The notes under the pieces are model-generated. The model ran no database searches, was not told the DNA's origin, and saw only the letters and a list, made by a program, of their open reading frames with translations. A program made the position numbers and the translations under genes. A stretch of DNA of 64,000 bases, from assembly GCA_934047225.1 (NCBI GenBank), contig OW204009.1, positions 19,031,161 to 19,095,160 of the forward strand. The letters are read 5' to 3'. This document shows, piece after piece, positions 22,533-33,066 of the stretch. The stretch comes from Ypsolopha sequella. Its lineage: Eukaryota; Arthropoda; Insecta; Lepidoptera; Ypsolophidae. Every line of letters begins with the position of its first letter. The stretch's first letter is position 1.

Positions 22533-22634
22533 CAAATACATTTCGTGGATATCTTGTCCAACAGCTCGTCGCGCCAAAACCACACACGCCTTGGCGTCCT
22601 GCACCGTCATCCTCAGGTTACTCTGCTGCACCAT
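22533..22634 (-). CDS. Unrecognised host gene, minus strand, exon 1
   Basis: ATG at 22634 (minus) opens MVQQSNLRMTVQDAKACVVL then ARRAVGQDIHEMYL, ending at TTG|gtacat in phase 0. It is preceded by ctcaattatttcag, so a non-coding 5' exon boundary at 22656 is possible; TGA sits in frame just before the ATG. If the donor is not used, the frame stops at 22506. Together with the other two exons the protein would be about 145 residues. GC-rich third positions support coding. Its transcript would run away from the plus-strand gene that begins at 23394. Confidence 0.5.
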
Positions 22635-22834
22635 GGATCATTGTTGAATCATTCTTCTGAAATAATTGAGAACAAACAAACAAATAAAGTAAGTCTAAAA
22701 GCAAGCACTCCCACGATGACGCAAACTCGTGCAAGTGGTTAAAACGAACGAGGCACCGTTTTAGTCTATGATCGAATGCTGCTGATTGGCTGGTAGAATT
22801 CTGACATGTTGAATGACCGCCATATTGGCTTCGT

Positions 22835-23120
22835 AATATTGGCTGTACATTATCACCCTGTACAATATCGGTACGAGCCGATAATACGCGACCCGATAAT
22901 GTACAGCCAATATTACGCGACCCGAGCTTACGATCCATGTACACGTAATATCGGGGTGTGCATTATCGGGTCGCGTATTATCGGCTCGTACTGATATTGT
23001 ACGGGGTGATAATGTACAGCCAATATTGCACACCCCGATATTACGTGTACATGGATCGTAAGCTCGGGTCGCGTATTATTGGCTGTACATTATTGGGTCG
23101 CGTAATATCATGGCTGTACA
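22835..23120. repeat. Modular A-B-A'-B' repeat, copy 2
   Basis: Four contiguous blocks: A 22835-22901 (67 bp), B 22903-22961 (59 bp), A' 22961-23027 (inverse of A with 2 differences), B' 23028-23086 (inverse of B with 1 difference), then a degenerate A-like tail to about 23120. The centre reads as words of about 15 bp: taatatcggggtgtg, cattatcgggtcgcg, tattatcggctcgta. Same vocabulary as 7595-7890. Lies between the minus-strand start at 22634 and the plus-strand start at 23394. Confidence 0.85.
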
Positions 23121-23393
23121 ATATTTGTTCCCCATAGTACTCACTCTTTGACCCTACCCACTGAGTAAATAAAAGCCCTTCCTTACATTCTACATGGGTT
23201 TGCTGAACGTGTTCTTTTGCGGATTTCATTGACATTTTGTATGTTAATTTAAATTTGGAGCTAAATGTTTAGTTACCATACCAGGTATCACAAATGGACC
23301 AATTGGATCCTAACTTCAAAAAAGCTCATTGGGTCAAGTGTTTGAGGAGAAATCTACACTCCTTAAGGATATCCATTATCTCTTAAGTGCAGA
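23121..23393 (+). promoter_or_regulatory. Possible upstream/5' region of the zinc-finger gene
   Basis: Non-repetitive stretch between the modular repeat and the ATG at 23394. A TATA-like agtaaataaaag is at 23164. On the minus strand 23235-23190 reads MSMKSAKEHVQQTHVE, which could be an upstream exon of the minus gene with donor gtaagg, but its phase does not fit exon 1. No firm promoter call. Confidence 0.25.
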
Positions 23394-23819
23394 ATGGAGG
23401 AAGACTTGTCAGCCACTGAGTTGTCAGCATTAAGATCTCTACGCAAGGAAGCGCGCGCCACATTCACCAAGTCTCGCACATTGCTGGAGCGACTCATCCC
23501 CAGTATCGACGATGGGCAGGATAACCAAAGATTCTTCACTACAGCTTACACGGAGTTCGAAAATAATGCCAAGCATATATTCAGCATCGAGCGAAAAATG
23601 AAAAGTTTACAAAACTTTAGAGATATTCAGGCGGACATGATATACCATTTGGATTATGAAGCTACAAAGCACAAATGCTTGCCACTTTACAAAAAATGTC
23701 AGGGCATTGTGGACAGTGAGCCTCTCCCGCAGTTTGATGTTATTGCAGTAAGAGACAAGTTTGAGTTGGATGTGTTCGGGGATGAACAGAGTGGTCCGGA
23801 GAAAAAGAAGGAACCAGAG
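23394..23819 (+). CDS. Unrecognised C2H2 zinc-finger host gene, exon 1
   Basis: ATG at 23394 (context agaATGg) opens 142 codons: MEEDLSATELSALRSLRKEA, a mostly helical body with FENNAKHIFSIERKMKSLQN, and a charged end GPEKKKEPE at GAG|gtataa (phase 0). The model continues with 26296-26367, 44694-44776 and 53983-54091, all phase-compatible, giving a protein of about 230 residues or more: helical N-terminus, Pro/basic middle, C-terminal C2H2 finger. The N-terminal helices loosely recall the start of BEL/Pao Gag proteins (basic FTK..., IE pairs), so a domesticated Gag segment is possible, but this is weak. Upstream exons cannot be excluded. Function unknown; the finger suggests a nuclear nucleic-acid-binding role. 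Confidence 0.6.
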
Positions 23820-24244
23820 GTATAATGTTAAATTAATATTTTATTCTTTTATTTGTTGTTTATTTATTTAATTCATAAACAATATTATATTGCATTTGAA
23901 AATCAATTATTTAAAAATATACTTAGTCTATTGATGCCCTGACCTGTGACCAAGACATGGCAGCTGACGCAGAGTTTGTAGACCGCCAGCTAGGTGGGCC
24001 ATTCACATTTACAGGGTAACTGGGAGAACATATATGAGATTAGTTCAGGACAGGAATTGGTGATGTAAAAAACTTTTTCCTGGGCGCTGGCCGATTTTAA
24101 TCATATATTGCAACATAAATTAAAAAAACCTAAATTTAATTCATGTAGGTACCTTTATTATTTTCTTACATATATTTGTATAAGATTAAATTTGACTCGT
24201 AAAAAGTGTATTGCGTATACCTACTTTACAAAATAAACTGTTTA

Positions 24245-24360
24245 AATTTGAATTTGCTAAACTGGTCTATCTGATAATGAAATATTTAATTTGAATTTAG
24301 TTTAGATGACAGTAGTACTAAACTGGTCTGTCTGACAATGAGATATTTAATTTGAATTTA
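24245..24360 (+). repeat. Two-copy, 62-bp direct repeat leading into the minisatellite
   Basis: ctaaactggtctatctgata and ctaaactggtctgtctgaca head two successive copies, each ending aatttagtttagatgacagt. The shared tail is the same sequence that begins the 95-bp units that follow, so this looks like the seed of the array. Confidence 0.7.
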
Positions 24361-25217
24361 GTTTAGATGACAGTGGAACTCGAAGTGAGTGCAGGAAGCC
24401 GGACACAGTGGGCACGACATGAGATCCAAACAAAGTTAAAACAGCACTTTAATTTAGTTTAGATGACAGTGGAACTCGAAGTGAGTGCAGGAAGCCGGAC
24501 ACAGTGGGCACGACATGAGATCCAAACAAAGTTAAAACAGCACTTTAATTTAGTTTAGATGACAGTGGAACTCAAGTGAGTGCAGGAAGCCGGACACAGT
24601 GGGCACGACATGAGATCCAAACAAAGTTAAAACAGCACTTTAATTTAGTTTAGATGACAGTGGAACTCAAGTGAGTGCAGGAAGCCGGACACAGTGGGCA
24701 CGACATGAGATCCAAACAAAGTTAAAACAGCACTTTAATTTAGTTTAGATGACAGTGGAACTCAAGTGAGTGCAGGAAGCCGGACACAGTGGGCACGACA
24801 TGAGATCCAAACAAAGTTAAAACAGCACTTTAATTTAGTTTAGATGACAGTGGAACTCAAGTGAGTGCAGGAAGCCGGACACAGTGGGCACGACATGAGA
24901 TCCAAACAAAGTTAAAACAGCACTTTAATTTAGTTTAGATGACAGTGGAACTCAAGTGAGTGCAGGAAGCCGGACACAGTGGGCACGACATGAGATCCAA
25001 ACAAAGTTAAAACAGCACTTTAATTTAGTTTAGATGACAGTGGAACTCAAGTGAGTGCAGGAAGCCGGACACAGTGGGCACGACATGAGATCCAAACAAA
25101 GTTAAAACAGCACTTTAATTTAGTTTAGATGACAGTGGAACTCAAGTGAGTGCAGGAAGCCGGACACAGTGGGCACGACATGAGATCCAAACAAAGTTAA
25201 AACAGCACTTTAATTTG
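24361..25217 (+). repeat. 95/96-bp minisatellite, 9 copies
   Basis: Unit begins gtttagatgacagtggaact at 24361, 24457, 24553, 24648, 24743, 24838, 24933, 25028 and 25123. The first two units are 96 bp (ctcgaagtg), the rest 95 bp (ctcaagtg). Copies are otherwise almost identical, implying recent spread of the 95-bp form. Located in the first intron of the zinc-finger gene. Confidence 0.95.
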
Positions 25218-25770
25218 GATTTGAGAAGATCATGCAATGATCATGAATTATTATGCAAAGTTTTGTAGTGTCCGAGATAGACATTTTCCAGTTTTGTCCA
25301 TTTAAAATTACAATAAAACACTATTTATGGCTAAAAATCTTATTTTTATTTTAAATTATTTCTTAATATTCCTCTATTGAACAAAAAGATTAGGTAAATG
25401 TGTTCAAAAAGAAGTGAATATAAAACATAAAACCAAATATGGTAAGAAGAAACAGATTTTTTAATTAATTTTGAATAAAAACCGAAATAATAATTTTAAC
25501 CATAAAAAGTGTTTTATTATTTTTTAAATGCAGTTACCTAATTTTAAAAATAGAAAACTGAAAATATCTTAAAAACTTTGCATAATAGTAAATTCAGTCA
25601 GAAATGTTCAAAATCACTTGCTTTATCATCCCCCAAAATATTTACATTGATGTCCCAAACATTCTGTATATATATCCTACAAAGTTGTTTGGCAGGTGGA
25701 TATGTTCCTCATGCTACAAAGGCATTTGCTAAGAAAGGGTTTTGTGAAAGTCAAATTATAATAAAATTCT
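25218..25770. other. No gene seen (intron 1)
   Basis: AT-rich, with no recognised element. Confidence 0.3.
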
Positions 25771-25772
25771 AG

Positions 25773-26180
25773 GTTTAGACGAAGCCAGTGCTGGCTGCCA
25801 GTTTGACTGGCAGCCAGTTCTGGCATGTTATTGGCCTCGTATATAAACAGTTTTTCAAGACAAGCCAGCAGGGTTCGAAAGGATAATTATAACTGAAAAT
25901 TATTGATAATTTTCATGACAATTATCTTGACAAAATCGAAAATATATATACATATAATATATTTATCAACTCTTCTCTTAATAGTACAGAGATGTTCTTT
26001 ATACACTTCATTTTCGACCGCCGCCGCATTTGAAACGAATTATTTTTTTTTAAACACAAAATGTGAGCATGCCACAAAAATAAAATGAAATGGATCCATT
26101 GGCCTCATCTAAACAACACGGGCCAGGCCAGTGCAGGCTTGCCTGAGGACTGGCGCTAACGTTATTGGCTTCGTCTAAAC
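25773..26180. mobile_element. TIR element(s) with GTTTAGACGAAGCC ends
   Basis: gtttagacgaagcca at 25773 faces tggcttcgtctaaac ending at 26180. Two further right-end-like words occur inside: ttggcctcgtatataaac (25831-25848) and ttggcctcatctaaac (26099-26114). These look like nested or deleted copies of one small element. The head also holds a hairpin, ggctgccag and ctggcagcc. Confidence 0.65.
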
Positions 26181-26295
26181 TAAATCTTGCTTAAAGGTTA
26201 TATTATATTAAAATTTATATCCACGCGCCATAAAAAGTCTTGCTGTATATTTTCAAAATGTGACCTTACTGAAGGTAATATTTTTTCGTCGGCAG

Positions 26296-26367
26296 GTCGC
26301 AGAGCCGCCGTCACCCCCACCTGGCCGGAAACGAGGAGTCAGCGACCGACCTGCTACTGAGCCAGAC
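26296..26367 (+). CDS. C2H2 zinc-finger host gene, exon 2
   Basis: Acceptor ttttttcgtcggcag precedes 24 codons, VAEPPSPPPGRKRGVSDRPA then TEPD, ending at GAC|gtgagt. Phase 0 at both ends. Pro-rich followed by a basic GRKRG patch, a possible nuclear localisation signal. The donor lies 35 bp before a 45-bp tandem array. Confidence 0.55.
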
Positions 26368-26408
26368 GTGAGTATTTAGAGTTTCGTTTAAAACGGAAAG
26401 CGATGGAT

Positions 26409-27350
26409 GATTATAATATCAAACCTTACGCTGCCTCTCTACTGCCCCTGATGCATGATATTATAAAACCTTATGCTGCCTTTCTACTGCCCCTGATGCA
26501 TGATATTATAAAACCTTATGCTGCCTCTCTACTGCCCCTGATGCATGATATTATAAAACCTTATGCTGCCTCTCTACTGCCCCTGATGCATGATATTATA
26601 AAACCTTATGCTGCCTTTCTACTGCCCCTGATGCATGATATTATAAAACCTTATGCTGCCTCTCTACTGCCCCTGATGCATGATATTATAAAACCTTATG
26701 CTGCCTCTCTACTGCCCCTGATGCATGATATTATAAAACCTTATGCTGCCTTTCTACTGCCCCTGATGCATGATATTATAAAACCTTATGCTGCCTCTCT
26801 ACTGCCCCTGATGCATGATATTATAAAACCTTATGCTGCCTTTCTACTGCCCCTGATGCATGATATTATAAAACCTTATGCTGCCTCTCTACTGCCCCTG
26901 ATGCATGATATTATTAAACCTTATGCTGCCTCTCTACTGCCCCTGATGCATGATATTATAAAACCTTATGCTGCCTTTCTACTGCCCCTGATGCATGATA
27001 TTATAAAACCTTATGCTGCCTCTCTACTGCCCCTGATGCATGATATTATAAAACCTTATGCTGCCTCTCTACTGCCCCTGATGCATGATATTATAAAACC
27101 TTATGCTGCCTTTCTACTGCCCCTGATGCATGATATTATAAAACCTTATGCTGCCTCTCTACTGCCCCTGATGCATGATATTATAAAACCTTATGCTGCC
27201 TTTCTACTGCCCCTGATGCATGATATTATAAAACCTTATGCTGCCTCTCTACTGCCCCTGATGCATGATATTATAAAACCTTATGCTGCCTCTCTACTGC
27301 CCCTGATGCATGATATTATAAAACCTTATGCTGCCTTTCTACTGCCCCTG
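26409..27350 (+). repeat. 45-bp tandem array, 21 copies with 8-unit higher-order pattern
   Basis: Unit aaaccttatgctgcctctct plus actgcccctgatgcatgata and ttat, 45 bp. Two variants differ at one base (ctctct or tttct). In order from the left they run S F S S F S S F, S F S S F S S F, S F S S F: two full periods of eight units (360 bp) and a partial one. One copy carries attattaaacc. The array stays open in one frame only because 45 is a multiple of three; I do not call it a protein. Confidence 0.95.
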
Positions 27351-27359
27351 ATGGGTGAA

Positions 27360-27600
27360 AGCAGCAGAAAGCAGGCGAGGACACAGCATTCTTAGGTACC
27401 TAACAACAATTTATTGTTCTAAAAATAATCAAGTTTATTATGAAACAATCAAATAAACTTTTATATAGAATTAATATTTTAAATTAATAACTAATAACTA
27501 AGTTTTCATGTACCTTTTTCGGCAGTTTACTTTTATATGTGTTAAGTGAGTCATTAAACATATATCCATGTTATAGAATTAAATGAGACTTGAGGATAAT
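27360..27600. other. No gene seen
   Basis: AT-rich sequence between two repeat arrays. Confidence 0.3.
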
Positions 27601-27605
27601 TCACG

Positions 27606-27820
27606 ATTTATATAAAAACGGCTCACCTCAATACGTGTTATGATCGGGAAAGCCGACCAGTTTCAGCAGATTTAGACTGCCTTCATCTGGGCAAGTGAAG
27701 ACGTAACGTCGTCGTCGCGTAAACGTCTTCACTCGCCCAGATTAAGGCAGTCTAAATCTGCTGAAACTGGTCGGCTTTCCCGATCATAACACGTATTGAG
27801 GTGAGCCGTTTTTATATAAA
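27606..27820. mobile_element. Near-perfect palindrome, arms of about 98 bp
   Basis: From tttatataaaaacggctcac to the complementary end, the arms differ at about two positions and enclose roughly 17 bp around cgtcgtcgtcg. A shortened relative is at 12388-12490. The 45-bp satellite starts about 75 bp further on. Foldback/MITE type; no coding. Confidence 0.9.
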
Positions 27821-27891
27821 TCATATGTCATTATTGTTACTATTCGCTTCGTTATATATGTTTTGTAAATTATAGTAAGGGAAGAAAGGAA

Positions 27892-30800
27892 AATTAAATA
27901 CATTGGTGATCGAACATCTTGGATAGTTAAAAGGAACATTAAATACATTGGTGATCGAACATCTTGGATAGTTAAAAGGAACATTAAATACATTGGTGAT
28001 CGAACATCTTGGATAGTTAAAAGGAACATTAAATACATTGGTGATCGAACATCTTGGATAGTTAAAAGGAACATTAAATACATTGGTGATCGAACATCTT
28101 GGATAGTTAAAAGGAACATTAAATACATTGGTGATCGAACATCTTGGATAGTTAAAAGGAACATTAAATACATTGGTGATCGAACATCTTGGATAGTTAA
28201 AAGGAACATTAAATACATTGGTGATCGAACATCTTGGATAGTTAAAAGGAACATTAAATACATTGGTGATCGAACATCTTGGATAGTTAAAAGGAACATT
28301 AAATACATTAGTGATCGAACATCTTGGATAGTTAAAAGGAACATTAAATACATTGGTGATCGAACATCTTGGATAGTTAAAAGGAACATTAAATACATTG
28401 GTGATCGAACATCTTGGATAGTTAAAAGGAACATTAAATACATTGGTGATCGAACATCTTGGATAGTTAAAAGGAACATTAAATACATTGGTGATCGAAC
28501 ATCTTGGATAGTTAAAAGGAACATTAAATACATTAGTGATCGAACATCTTGGATAGTTAAAAGGAACATTAAATAGATTGGTGATCGAACATCTTGGATA
28601 GTTAAAAGGAACATTAAATACATTGGTGATCGAACATCTTGGATAGTGAAAAGGAACATTAAATACATTGGTGATCGAACATCTTGGATAGTTAAAAGGA
28701 ACATTAAATACATTGGTGATCGAACATCTTGGATAGTTAAAAGGAACATTAAATACATTGGTGATCGAACATCTTGGATAGTTAAAAGGAACATTAAATA
28801 CATTAGTGATCGAACATCTTGGATAGTTAAAAGGAACATTAAATACATTGGTGATCGAACATCTTGGATAGTTAAAAGGAACATTAAATACATTGGTGAT
28901 CGAACATCTTGATAGTTAAAAGGAACATTAAATACATTAGTGATCGAACATCTTGGATAGTTAAAAGGAACATTAAATACATTGGTGATCGAACATCTTG
29001 GATAGTTAAAAGGAACATTAAATACATTGGTGATCGAACATCTTGGATAGTTAAAAGGAACATTAAATACATTGGTGATCGAACATCTTGGATAGTTAAA
29101 AGGAACATTAAATACATTGGTGATCGAACATCTTGGATAGTTAAAAGGAACATTAAATACATTGGTGATCGAACATCTTGGATAGTTAAAAGGAACATTA
29201 AATACATTGGTGATCGAACATCTTGGATAGTTAAAAGGAACATTAAATACATTGGTGATCGAACATCTTGGATAGTTAAAAGGAACATTAAATACATTGG
29301 TGATCGAACATCTTGGATAGTTAAAAGGAACATTAAATACATTGGTGATCGAACATCTTGGATAGTTAAAAGGAACATTAAATACATTGGTGATCGAACA
29401 TCTTGGATAGTTAAAAGGAACATTAAATACATTGGTGATCGAACATCTTGGATAGTTAAAAGGAACATTAAATACATTGGTGATCGAACATCTTGGATAG
29501 TTAAAAGGAACATTAAATACATTGGTGATCGAACATCTTGGATAGTTAAAAGGAACATTAAATACATTGGTGATCGAACATCTTGGATAGTTAAAAGGAA
29601 CATTAAATACATTGGTGATCGAACATCTTGGATAGTTAAAAGGAACATTAAATACATTGGTGATCGAACATCTTGGATAGTTAAAAGGAACATTAAATAC
29701 ATTGGTGATCGAACATCTTGGATAGTTAAAAGGAACATTAAATACATTGGTGATCGAACATCTTGGATAGTTAAAAGGAACATTAAATACATTGGTGATC
29801 GAACATCTTGGATAGTTAAAAGGAACATTAAATACATTGGTGATCGAACATCTTGGATAGTTAAAAGGAACATTAAATACATTGGTGATCGAACATCTTG
29901 GATAGTTAAAAGGAACATTAAATACATTGGTGATCGAACATCTTGGATAGTTAAAAGGAACATTAAATACATTGGTGATCGAACATCTTGGATAGTTAAA
30001 AGGAACATTAAATACATTGGTGATCGAACATCTTGGATAGTTAAAAGGAACATTAAATACATTGGTGATCGAACATCTTGGATAGTTAAAAGGAACATTA
30101 AATACATTGGTGATCGAACATCTTGGATAGTTAAAAGGAACATTAAATACATTGGTGATCGAACATCTTGGATAGTTAAAAGGAACATTAAATACATTGG
30201 TGATCGAACATCTTGCATAGTTAAAAGGAACATTAAATACATTGGTGATCGAACATCTTGGATAGTTAAAAGGAACATTAAATACATTAGTGATCGAACA
30301 TCTTGGATAGTTAAAAGGAACATTAAATACATTGGTGATCGAACATCTTGGATAGTTAAAAGGAACATTAAATACATTGGTGATCGAACATCTTGGATAG
30401 TTAAAAGGAACATTAAATACATTGGTGATCGAACATCTTGGATAGTTAAAAGGAACATTAAATACATTGGTGATCGAACATCTTGGATAGTTAAAAGGAA
30501 CATTAAATACATTGGTGATCGAACATCTTGGATAGTTAAAAGGAACATTAAATACATTGGTGATCGAACATCTTGGATAGTTAAAAGGAACATTAAATAC
30601 ATTGGTGATCGAACATCTTGGATAGTTAAAAGGAACATTAAATACATTGGTGATCGAACATCTTGGATAGTTAAAAGGAACATTAAATACATTGGTGATC
30701 GAACATCTTGGATAGTTAAAAGGAACATTAAATACATTGGTGATCGAACATCTTGGATAGTTAAAAGGAACATTAAATACATTAGTGATCGAACATCTTG

Positions 30801-31237
30801 GATAGTTAAAAGGAACATTAAATACATTGGTGATCGAACATCTTGGATAGTTAAAAGGAACATTAAATACATTGGTGATCGAACATCTTGGATAGTTAAA
30901 AGGAACATTAAATACATTGGTGATCGAACATCTTGGATAGTTAAAAGGAACATTAAATACATTGGTGATCGAACATCTTGGATAGTTAAAAGGAACATTA
31001 AATACATTGGTGATCGAACATCTTGGATAGTTAAAAGGAACATTAAATACATTGGTGATCGAACATCTTGGATAGTTAAAAGGAACATTAAATACATTGG
31101 TGATCGAACATCTTGGATAGTTAAAAGGAACATTAAATACATTGGTGATCGAACATCTTGGATAGTTAAAAGGAACATTAAATACATTGGTGATCGAACA
31201 TCTTGGATAGTTAAAAGGAACATTAAATATTATAAAT
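27892..31237 (+). repeat. 45-bp satellite array 1, about 74 copies
   Basis: Unit ggatagttaaaaggaacatt plus aaatacattggtgatcgaac and atctt. Copies are almost identical; a recurring variant has cattagtg (28310, 28535, 28805, 28939, 30289, 30784) and one unit has a 1-bp deletion near 28910, which breaks the long open frames. It ends in a degenerate attataaatttataaaggaa before the LINE. Unrelated in sequence to the 45-bp array at 26409. Confidence 0.97.
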
Positions 31238-31965
31238 TTATAAAGGAACATTAAATTTTTTCGCGAGAGGGCGCTGCTATCGCCAATATCATTTTTTACC
31301 GTGCTCATATTAGTTTTTATTTATTTTCCTTTTAAAAGTGGTTTTATAAAGATTTTAAGTTTTATTCTTTCTTTCTGTTTGGTAAAGCTAGACCAGGAGT
31401 GTTATCCCGTTAAAACCCTTCGGATCTTAATATTACGAAGAAAAATTTGTTTTCGCACAAAGGATTGTGCCATTACCCTCGACTGTGCTGACAAAAACAG
31501 ATTACACTAATAAGTGCAACTTGAGAAGTGTTTTAAAGTGGACACCAAAGTGAAAATTCTGAAAGTGTTATCAGTGCTGCTATCTACTGAAACAATCTAT
31601 AAAAGAAATCTTTCAGTAAATTTCTTAAATAGCGCCATCTACTAGAGACATCTCAAACTACTTTCCTTTGCGACTAGACGGCCTGCGCGCTCGCTGCATG
31701 TCGCTTTTGCGTGAGTGCCCTTACTAAACTTGAAGTCACTGGTCCAGGAGACAGAGGGCGCTCTAGGTCGTTTCTGGTTGAGGCCGACGATGTGCTGCGC
31801 TTGAGATAGTCGCTTGCCTGCTACGAGTCTACGAGCTACGCGGGTGATACGGACGCACAGTGCTACGGGTACCTACTCGGAGTCGTCGCGCGACACTGCC
31901 GCTTGCTACGAGGTTACCTACCGCGTAGACTGGTTACTTTGCTGTCTCCTTTTGTAACTATCACC

Positions 31966-33066
31966 ATGTCGTGCGCTGCATGCAATAAGGATCTTTTTGG
32001 TGAAAAAGAAGGGAAAGATACTCCACACGTTCGTTGCACGAAATGTGTTTCAGAATTCCACACCTCATGTCTCAACATGAAAAGAGTTGACTATAATAAA
32101 TTAAAAACAGGTGTAAATACATTTGTATGTCCGGGCTGCAAGGTTTTGTCTAAAGCTCCACGGAACGACTCAACCCCTGCTAGTCCGTTAGCCCAGCAGA
32201 AGGCACCAGTTGGCGTAGGCAATGAAGCGGGCGTCGATGCTAGTTTCCTGTTGACAACTCAGTCACTGGCATCGTTGCAGGTTCCACCACAAGTTCTTTC
32301 GTCTTTTACTGCTGCAATTCAGCAACTTGAAAAGGTTTTTAACTCGATGAAGTCGGAAATGAGTTCTTTCACAACTTCACTAAACTCTACCACTGAAGAC
32401 CTAGCAGAATTCCGAAATGAATTTAAAGTGATGAAGGAAGAGCTCAAGGAGATGGAAAACTACAAGGCTGAGGTCGTATGCCTGCGGGCTGAAGTAGCTG
32501 AGCTACGCCAGGAGTTATCAGCTAAAGAACAAAGAAAACTACTTAAAGATGTTGAAGTCACGGGGCTGACAGAAAATCAATCCGAAAACCTGTCCCAACT
32601 GGTCAGCGTGATCTCGGCAAAACTTGGAGTCGAGCTGGACCATCGTGACCTTGATGATGTGAGGAGAGTCGGCTCGCGTACGGTCGGCGGAAATGGTGCT
32701 TTGGAGCGGCCCCGTCCTGTGGTGATAACATTCACTAGACGAGCTCCACGTGACCAGATGCTGCGTGCGGCCCGTGTACGTCGTGGCTTGACAACAGACA
32801 TGATTGAAGTGCCTGGTAACTGCCGCAGAGTGTTCATCAACGAACACCTGACTAAAGAAAATCGTGTACTTTTCAGCAAAGCTCGAGCGACTAAAGCTGC
32901 CTTAAAATTTAAACACGCTTGGACATCAAACGGATTAATTTTTATGCGACGAACTGACACAAGCTCTGTTCTTCGTGTGACTTCTGAGTCAACTCTGGAG
33001 AAACTTGCAGCAGACTCACAGAACCATTCTCCACACTCAGTACCGCCTTCAATTAATTGCTCCTAA
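31966..33066 (+). CDS. LINE ORF1 protein (PHD-like finger, coiled coil, FP25K-like)
   Basis: 366 codons from ATG at 31966 (caccATGtc); an open stretch upstream has no ATG. Residues about 3-55 hold a PHD-like C4HC3 pattern: CAACNKDLF, RCTKC, FHTSC, FVCPGCK. A coiled coil (about 145-200) with FRNEFKVMKEELKEMENYKA follows, then a C-terminal region of about 150 residues with LDDVRRVGS, RPVVITFTRRAPRDQML and VFINEHLTKENRVLFSKAR, resembling the baculovirus FP25K-like/RNA-binding domain found in insect LINE ORF1 proteins. ORF1 proteins bind the element RNA in the ribonucleoprotein particle. The frame is intact. Confidence 0.85.
   Translation: MSCAACNKDLFGEKEGKDTPHVRCTKCVSEFHTSCLNMKRVDYNKLKTGVNTFVCPGCKVLSKAPRNDSTPASPLAQQKAPVGVGNEAGVDASFLLTTQSLASLQVPPQVLSSFTAAIQQLEKVFNSMKSEMSSFTTSLNSTTEDLAEFRNEFKVMKEELKEMENYKAEVVCLRAEVAELRQELSAKEQRKLLKDVEVTGLTENQSENLSQLVSVISAKLGVELDHRDLDDVRRVGSRTVGGNGALERPRPVVITFTRRAPRDQMLRAARVRRGLTTDMIEVPGNCRRVFINEHLTKENRVLFSKARATKAALKFKHAWTSNGLIFMRRTDTSSVLRVTSESTLEKLAADSQNHSPHSVPPSINCS

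Noticed and set aside
23190..23235. Upstream exon of the minus-strand gene (MSMKSAKEHVQQTHVE)
   Set aside because: The nearest donor leaves phase 1, which would create a stop with the next acceptor; kept only as a possibility.
26403..27395. 330-codon repeat protein over the 45-bp array
   Set aside because: Same reason. It starts just after a splice donor and ends shortly after the array, so it is an intronic minisatellite.
27784..31308. Very long open frames on both strands across the satellite arrays (also 36819-41683)
   Set aside because: The unit is 45 bp, a multiple of three, so any frame without a stop in one unit is open throughout. Both strands are open at once and single-base indels end the frames. 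No start or splice context.
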